Origin: Lentzea sp.
GTDB lineage: Bacteria; Actinomycetota; Actinomycetes; Mycobacteriales; Pseudonocardiaceae
Assembly (NCBI GenBank): GCA_030146905.1
Contig: JASLAV010001071.1
Span: 1-9,173 of the forward strand
Direction: 5' to 3'
Length of the DNA: 9,173 nt
Positions 6,406 through 9,173 of the stretch are shown here, one piece after another; within the stretch, counting starts at the first letter, position 1, and every line of letters begins with the position of its first letter. The position numbers and the translations under genes are program-made. The notes beneath the pieces are model-generated. The model was not told where the DNA came from. It searched no databases and saw nothing but the letters and a program-made list of their open reading frames with translations.

Positions 6406-7165
6406 CCGGCACCACCCTGTTCGGCAGGATCGGGCGGTCCTGCCAGTGGCTGCCCGAGTCCAGCACCGCCGTGACGAACGTCGGACGCACCCACTTGTAG
6501 CGTTCGACCGTGCGCCCGTCCTGCTCCACCTTGATGTAGAGGCCTTCCATGTCGTCGTCCGAATCCGTTTCCGCGACAACGACATCCGGGTCCTGACCCG
6601 CCGCGCACGCCGCCTCGACCAGCACGTCGCGCCACCGGGGAGTGCGGCAGGTGGACGGGCCGACCAGCGCGGTCAGGTCCTTCAGCTTCCGCAGCGGCCC
6701 CTCGTGCAGCACCGGCACCGACACCACCGGTGTGCCGGAAAGGAGCCGGCGGCGTTCCGGTGTGGACAGGAACTCGCCGGTCTCGCGGTCGAGCACGTCG
6801 AACTCGCAGAAGTGGTGCGGCAGCGCGTCGTAGAACACGGTGTGCTTGGCGTACAACCATTCCCCGTAGAGCACGAACCGCGTGCCGAGCCTCTCCCACA
6901 GCACGCCCTGGTGCGTCGCGGCCCATGCCTTCAGCGGCGCGAACTGCCGTTCACGAGGACCGCCGGTGAGGAAATGGCCGCGTGACTGCAGCTTCAGCGC
7001 ACCGGTGGAGTCGAAGCTGATGCCCGCGTTGGCGCCGTCGAGCTTCTCCTCGACGACGAGGTGCCGCCCCGCGATCGCGCGGAACGGCACCTGGTCGAGG
7101 TCTTCGTCGCCCGGTTGCAGGCGCGAGCCCTCGAGGTGCGGCGTTCGCGGGTACTTGCGCAACAT
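6398..7165 (-). CDS. ATP-dependent RNA ligase, Rnl2-like
   Basis: Nucleotidyltransferase predicted to seal 3'-OH/5'-phosphate RNA ends through enzyme-AMP and AppRNA intermediates. It has 255 residues, with all core ligase motifs in order: motif I KLDG at 41-44 (K41 the adenylated lysine), SRGH at 61-64, motif III LYGEW at 99-103, IIIa FCEFDV at 119-124, motif IV MEGLYIKV at 206-213 and motif V RYKWVR at 222-227. The short length leaves little room for a C-terminal domain after motif V (28 residues), so it is a near-minimal catalytic core. The gene is directly upstream of, and overlaps, the HD-Pnk gene, which supplies the end-healing activities it would need. It starts at ATG 7165 with no clear ribosome binding site; TTACAAAT just upstream could be a -10 element of a nearly leaderless transcript. 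RNA rather than DNA as substrate is inferred from motif style. Confidence 0.88.
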   Translation of the reverse strand: MLRKYPRTPHLEGSRLQPGDEDLDQVPFRAIAGRHLVVEEKLDGANAGISFDSTGALKLQSRGHFLTGGPRERQFAPLKAWAATHQGVLWERLGTRFVLYGEWLYAKHTVFYDALPHHFCEFDVLDRETGEFLSTPERRRLLSGTPVVSVPVLHEGPLRKLKDLTALVGPSTCRTPRWRDVLVEAACAAGQDPDVVVAETDSDDDMEGLYIKVEQDGRTVERYKWVRPTFVTAVLDSGSHWQDRPILPNRVVPGV

Positions 7166-7178
7166 GCCCGGATTTGTA

Positions 7179-7190
7179 ACCCGTGCGGGT
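7179..7190. repeat. Short dyad just upstream of the RNA ligase gene
   Basis: ACCCG-TG-CGGGT, a 5-bp inverted repeat, lies in the 42-base gap between the DUF4352-type gene and the ligase start. On the minus strand it is followed at once by TTACAAAT. It could be an operator over a ligase promoter or a remnant of a terminator. The arms are short and the evidence is weak. Confidence 0.2.
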
Positions 7191-7207
7191 GGTCTTCCGC
7201 GAACGGA

Positions 7208-7972
7208 TTACGCCTGGCCGACGAACGCCGCCTTGTCGGAGTTGAAGGTCGGCTCGAACACGATCTGCATCTCACCGGGCTGCGCGCCGACCGAGTACGC
7301 GACGTCGAAGGTGTAGGTCTTGCCCGGCAGCACGGTCGCCGAGTCGAACGTGCTGTCGCACCCGCCGCTGCTGTCGAAGACCTTCGCGGCCTTCTGCCCG
7401 TTGAACTGCGCGTCGTCGCCCAGCGACAGCAACGCGGTCTCGAACGCGGCGCTCGTGCCGTTGGTGACGGTGACCTTGAACCTCACCGCGCGGGCGATGT
7501 TCGGCGGTGCCGCGTACGGGCCGGGCGTGCACGCGGCCGGCGCGGCGACGTCGACCGAGAGGCCGTTCGCCCACGTGTACCGCTTGCCCCAGGTGGGAGC
7601 CTCTGCGGTCGCGTTCTGCTTCGGGGTCTCACCGGCGACGCCGACCTGGCCCTGGTTCGTGGTGCCGTCGAAGATCTTGTCGAGTTCCTCGGCCGCGGAC
7701 TGCTGCGCCAGCACGGTGAACGTGATCGCCGCGACGCAGAGGACGACACCGATGGCCGCGAGGACCTTGCGCGTGCCGAACAACGCGATGACGCCGAGCA
7801 CGACACCGATGAACGCGGCGATCGCGGTGAGGTTGTTGAGGAAGATGACCCACGAGCAGACGACACCGACGATTCCGAGGATGACCGCGGTCCAGGCGAG
7901 CGCACCGAATCTCGTCGGCTTCCGCGGCGCGACCGGGGGCGGGGTGTCGACGTACTGCGTCGGAAAGGTCAT
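7208..7972 (-). CDS. Membrane protein with three helices and an extracytoplasmic DUF4352-like domain
   Basis: 254 residues from the ATG at 7972. A short Pro-rich cytoplasmic start (TPPPVAPRKP) is followed by three membrane helices at about 23-45, 47-67 and 70-91, resembling the DUF4190-like helical modules common in actinobacteria. A polar linker leads to a beta-rich domain at about 128-254 with DUF4352 hallmarks: the opening YTWANGLSVDVAAP, VRFKVTVTNGTSAAFE in the middle and VLPGKTYTFDVAYSV near the end. This immunoglobulin-like fold is found in surface proteins such as MPT63; no catalytic residues are expected and the function is unknown. The start is set by AGGAG five bases before the ATG; a GTG at 8026 would add 18 non-conserved-looking residues. 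It shares direction with the ligase gene 42 bases downstream, so read-through is possible, but no functional link is evident. Confidence 0.85.
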   Translation of the reverse strand: MTFPTQYVDTPPPVAPRKPTRFGALAWTAVILGIVGVVCSWVIFLNNLTAIAAFIGVVLGVIALFGTRKVLAAIGVVLCVAAITFTVLAQQSAAEELDKIFDGTTNQGQVGVAGETPKQNATAEAPTWGKRYTWANGLSVDVAAPAACTPGPYAAPPNIARAVRFKVTVTNGTSAAFETALLSLGDDAQFNGQKAAKVFDSSGGCDSTFDSATVLPGKTYTFDVAYSVGAQPGEMQIVFEPTFNSDKAAFVGQA

Positions 7973-8050
7973 CAAGGCTCCTGGTGGTTGCGATGTGTGA
8001 CCACGACGTCGATCAGTCCGCTCCATCCGTTAGCTCGGGTTCAAACAGTC

Positions 8051-8062
8051 ACTCGATCGAGT
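8051..8062. promoter_or_regulatory. Perfect 12-bp palindrome in the divergent DUF4352/protease gap
   Basis: ACTCGATCGAGT is identical to its reverse complement. It sits in the 186-base divergent gap between the DUF4352-type membrane gene and the protease gene, 79 bases from the former's start and 97 from the latter's. A dimeric repressor or activator site controlling one or both genes is plausible. No regulator gene is adjacent. Confidence 0.35.
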
Positions 8063-8077
8063 TGCCACCGGCAAGTC

Positions 8078-8111
8078 AGACGACTTCCGCAGGTAGCGAG
8101 ACGACTACGAT
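8078..8111 (+). promoter_or_regulatory. Candidate protease promoter with direct repeats 21 bp apart
   Basis: AGACGACT occurs at 8078-8085 and again at 8099-8106, a 21-bp period equal to two helical turns. The second copy runs into TACGAT (8106-8111), a fair -10 hexamer for a housekeeping-type promoter. No good -35 lies at 17-18 bases, which would suit an activator-dependent promoter using the repeats. Transcription would start near 8118, about 40 bases before the protease ATG. The call is tentative. Confidence 0.3.
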
Positions 8112-8158
8112 CCGTACAGGATTGGTGTTGGATGCCGTCCCTGAAAGGAACTTCGCAC

Positions 8159-8959
8159 ATGGCACGACGACTCGTCGGACCCCTGCTCGCGGCGATCGCC
8201 GCGCTCGGCATGTCGACGGCACCCGCCCAGGCCGCCGTCGACTTCACCGGCGTCGTGGCTCTCAACAACTGCTCGGGCTCGCTCGTCCGCATGCCGGACT
8301 CCGCCCCCGCGGACAAGGCGCTGGTGCTCACGAACGGGCACTGCGTCGAGCTCATGAAGCCCGGTCAGGTGATCGTCGACCGGACGGTGTCGCGCAGCTT
8401 CAGCCTGCTGGGCGCCTCCGGCTCCAAGATCGCGACACTGACGGGCACCAAGCTCCTCTACGCGACGATGACCGGTACCGACGCCGCGCTCTACCAGCTC
8501 GACACGACCTACGGTCAGATCCAGGAGAAGCACGGCAGCCGTGCGCTGGAGCTGTCGGCCTCGCACCCCGTGGCCAAGACGGAGATCCGCATCGTCTCCG
8601 GCTACTGGAAGCGGATCTACTCCTGCCAGATCGACGGTTTCGTGCACCAGCTCAAGGAAGCCGACTGGACCTGGCGCGACTCGCTGCGCTACACGCCGTC
8701 GTGCAACACCGTCGGCGGCACGTCGGGTTCGCCGATCATCGACAACGCGAGCGGCAAGGTCGTCGCCGTCAACAACACCGGCAACGAGAGCGGCGGCCGC
8801 TGCACGATGAACAACCCGTGCGAGGTCGACGCCGACGGCGGCGTCACCGTCCGCAAGGGCATCAACTACGGCCAGCAGACGTTCGGCTTCGTCTCCTGCT
8901 TCGGTCCCGGCACGACGCTGAACCTGTCGCTGCCCGGCTGCGAGGTCGCGAAACCCTAG
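8159..8959 (+). CDS. Secreted trypsin-fold serine protease
   Basis: 266 residues, exported and expected to act outside the cell. A Sec signal peptide spans 1-25 (RR then a hydrophobic stretch, cleavage after AQA). The mature chain has a chymotrypsin-type triad: H61 in TNGHC, D108 in GTDAALYQ and S189 in GGTSGSPI. Eight cysteines (38, 62, 156, 182, 215, 221, 247, 261) could make four disulfides; C38-C62 flanks the active His as in trypsin-like enzymes. There is almost no pro-region between the signal peptide and the core, so a zymogen step is not obvious. The active-site motif TSGSP rather than GDSGGP places it nearer the glutamyl-endopeptidase/trypsin-like peptidase branch; specificity cannot be assigned. 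The ATG is preceded by AAGGAA eight bases upstream. The reading frame extends much further upstream, but that part is the antisense shadow of the DUF4352-type gene. A strong hairpin follows seven bases after the stop. Confidence 0.93.
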   Translation: MARRLVGPLLAAIAALGMSTAPAQAAVDFTGVVALNNCSGSLVRMPDSAPADKALVLTNGHCVELMKPGQVIVDRTVSRSFSLLGASGSKIATLTGTKLLYATMTGTDAALYQLDTTYGQIQEKHGSRALELSASHPVAKTEIRIVSGYWKRIYSCQIDGFVHQLKEADWTWRDSLRYTPSCNTVGGTSGSPIIDNASGKVVAVNNTGNESGGRCTMNNPCEVDADGGVTVRKGINYGQQTFGFVSCFGPGTTLNLSLPGCEVAKP

Positions 8960-8966
8960 CCCCGGC

Positions 8967-9010
8967 AACGGGAGGAAGCCGGGACGCTCGCGTCCCGGCT
9001 TCCTCCCGTT
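8967..9010. terminator. Perfect 20-bp hairpin, bidirectional terminator between convergent genes
   Basis: Arms 8967-8986 and 8991-9010 are perfect reverse complements over 20 bp, around the 4-base loop CTCG. The stem is G/C-rich and lies between the protease stop (8959) and the stop of the convergent hydrolase gene (9017). There is no T-run on the plus side, only CTCCCCC, as is usual for actinobacterial terminators. It probably serves both genes. Confidence 0.85.
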
Positions 9011-9016
9011 CTCCCC

Positions 9017-9173
9017 CTAGCGCGAGGCGCGAACGATCAGGTCGGCCACGGCCTCCGGGTTCGACACCGCCACCGAGTGCGAGGCGTCGCGGACCTCGAC
9101 GACCGCACGGGCGTGAGCGCGCTCGGCCATCCACTTCTGGGCGGCGATCGGGATGTTCTTGTCCTTGCCCGCG
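9017..9173 (-). CDS. Alpha/beta hydrolase, C-terminal 51 residues only
   Basis: The partial frame enters from the right edge and ends at TAG 9019-9017. It reads GKDKNIPIAAQKWMAERA, then ARAVVEVRDASHSVAVSNP and EAVADLIVRAS. This is the end of an alpha/beta hydrolase: the segment that follows the acidic triad member, then the catalytic His in DASHSV, then a last helix starting with the NPEAVADLI pattern. The 'KDKNIP' stretch is where the acidic residue normally precedes the 'I-P' turn. The nucleophile and oxyanion regions are outside the window, so substrate and subfamily cannot be given. It converges on the protease gene and shares its terminator. Confidence 0.8.
   Translation of the reverse strand, partial: AGKDKNIPIAAQKWMAERAHARAVVEVRDASHSVAVSNPEAVADLIVRASR

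Noticed and set aside
8015..8043. Third TGAACC (minus strand, 8043-8038) upstream of the DUF4352-type gene as another ECF promoter
   Set aside because: No CGT lies at 15-18 bases; the best match is CGGACT at 17, so the -10 element fails.
7061..8158. Upstream extension of the protease reading frame (632 codons in total)
   Set aside because: The extra part is antisense to the ligase and DUF4352-type genes; the signal peptide and AAGGAA fix the start at 8159.
8862..9134. 90-codon Arg-rich minus-strand frame over the protease end
   Set aside because: It crosses the terminator hairpin and is out of frame with the clear hydrolase C-terminus ending at 9017.

Overview
The window is high-GC DNA with strong G/C third-position bias in nearly every gene. 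It carries a LAL-type LuxR regulator, an ECF sigma/zinc anti-sigma pair and a secreted trypsin-like protease. This points to a filamentous actinomycete, most likely in or near the Pseudonocardiaceae; the family is an inference from gene style, not from a marker gene. I see no rRNA, tRNA, CRISPR array, transposase or phage structural gene.

Layout. (1) 1-2495, minus: a large ATP-binding LuxR-family regulator whose last few residues lie beyond the left edge. Its upstream gap (2496-2730) holds two similar palindromes 42 bp apart and two other dyads. (2) 2731-3682, minus: an ECF sigma factor similar to mycobacterial SigL, followed four bases later by a short membrane-bound zinc-finger anti-sigma factor. 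(3) 3943-5172, plus: a divergently transcribed, secreted, membrane-anchored protein made of two tandem DUF4142-type domains. The sigma gene and this gene are each preceded by a GAACC...CGTA promoter of the SigL type, facing away from each other, with a CRP-like dyad between them. I read this as one self-regulated envelope-response unit. (4) 5281-7165, minus: a two-gene nucleic-acid repair cassette, an Rnl2-like ATP-dependent RNA ligase translationally overlapped with an HD-phosphoesterase/5'-kinase fusion (HD-Pnk). Together these could heal and seal RNA broken to 2',3'-cyclic phosphate and 5'-OH ends. (5) 7208-7972, minus: a three-helix membrane protein with an extracytoplasmic DUF4352-like domain, 42 bases upstream of the ligase. 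(6) 8159-8959, plus: a secreted trypsin-fold serine protease, ended by a perfect 20-bp hairpin it shares with (7), the 3' end of a convergent alpha/beta hydrolase gene at the right edge.

The strongest leads are the divergent ECF promoter pair linking the sigma operon to the DUF4142 protein, the unusually small anti-sigma factor with almost no extracytoplasmic domain, and the ligase/HD-Pnk cassette, whose kinase P-loop lacks the usual Ser/Thr. The HD-Pnk plus ligase arrangement is already known from other bacteria, so that system is not new in itself.
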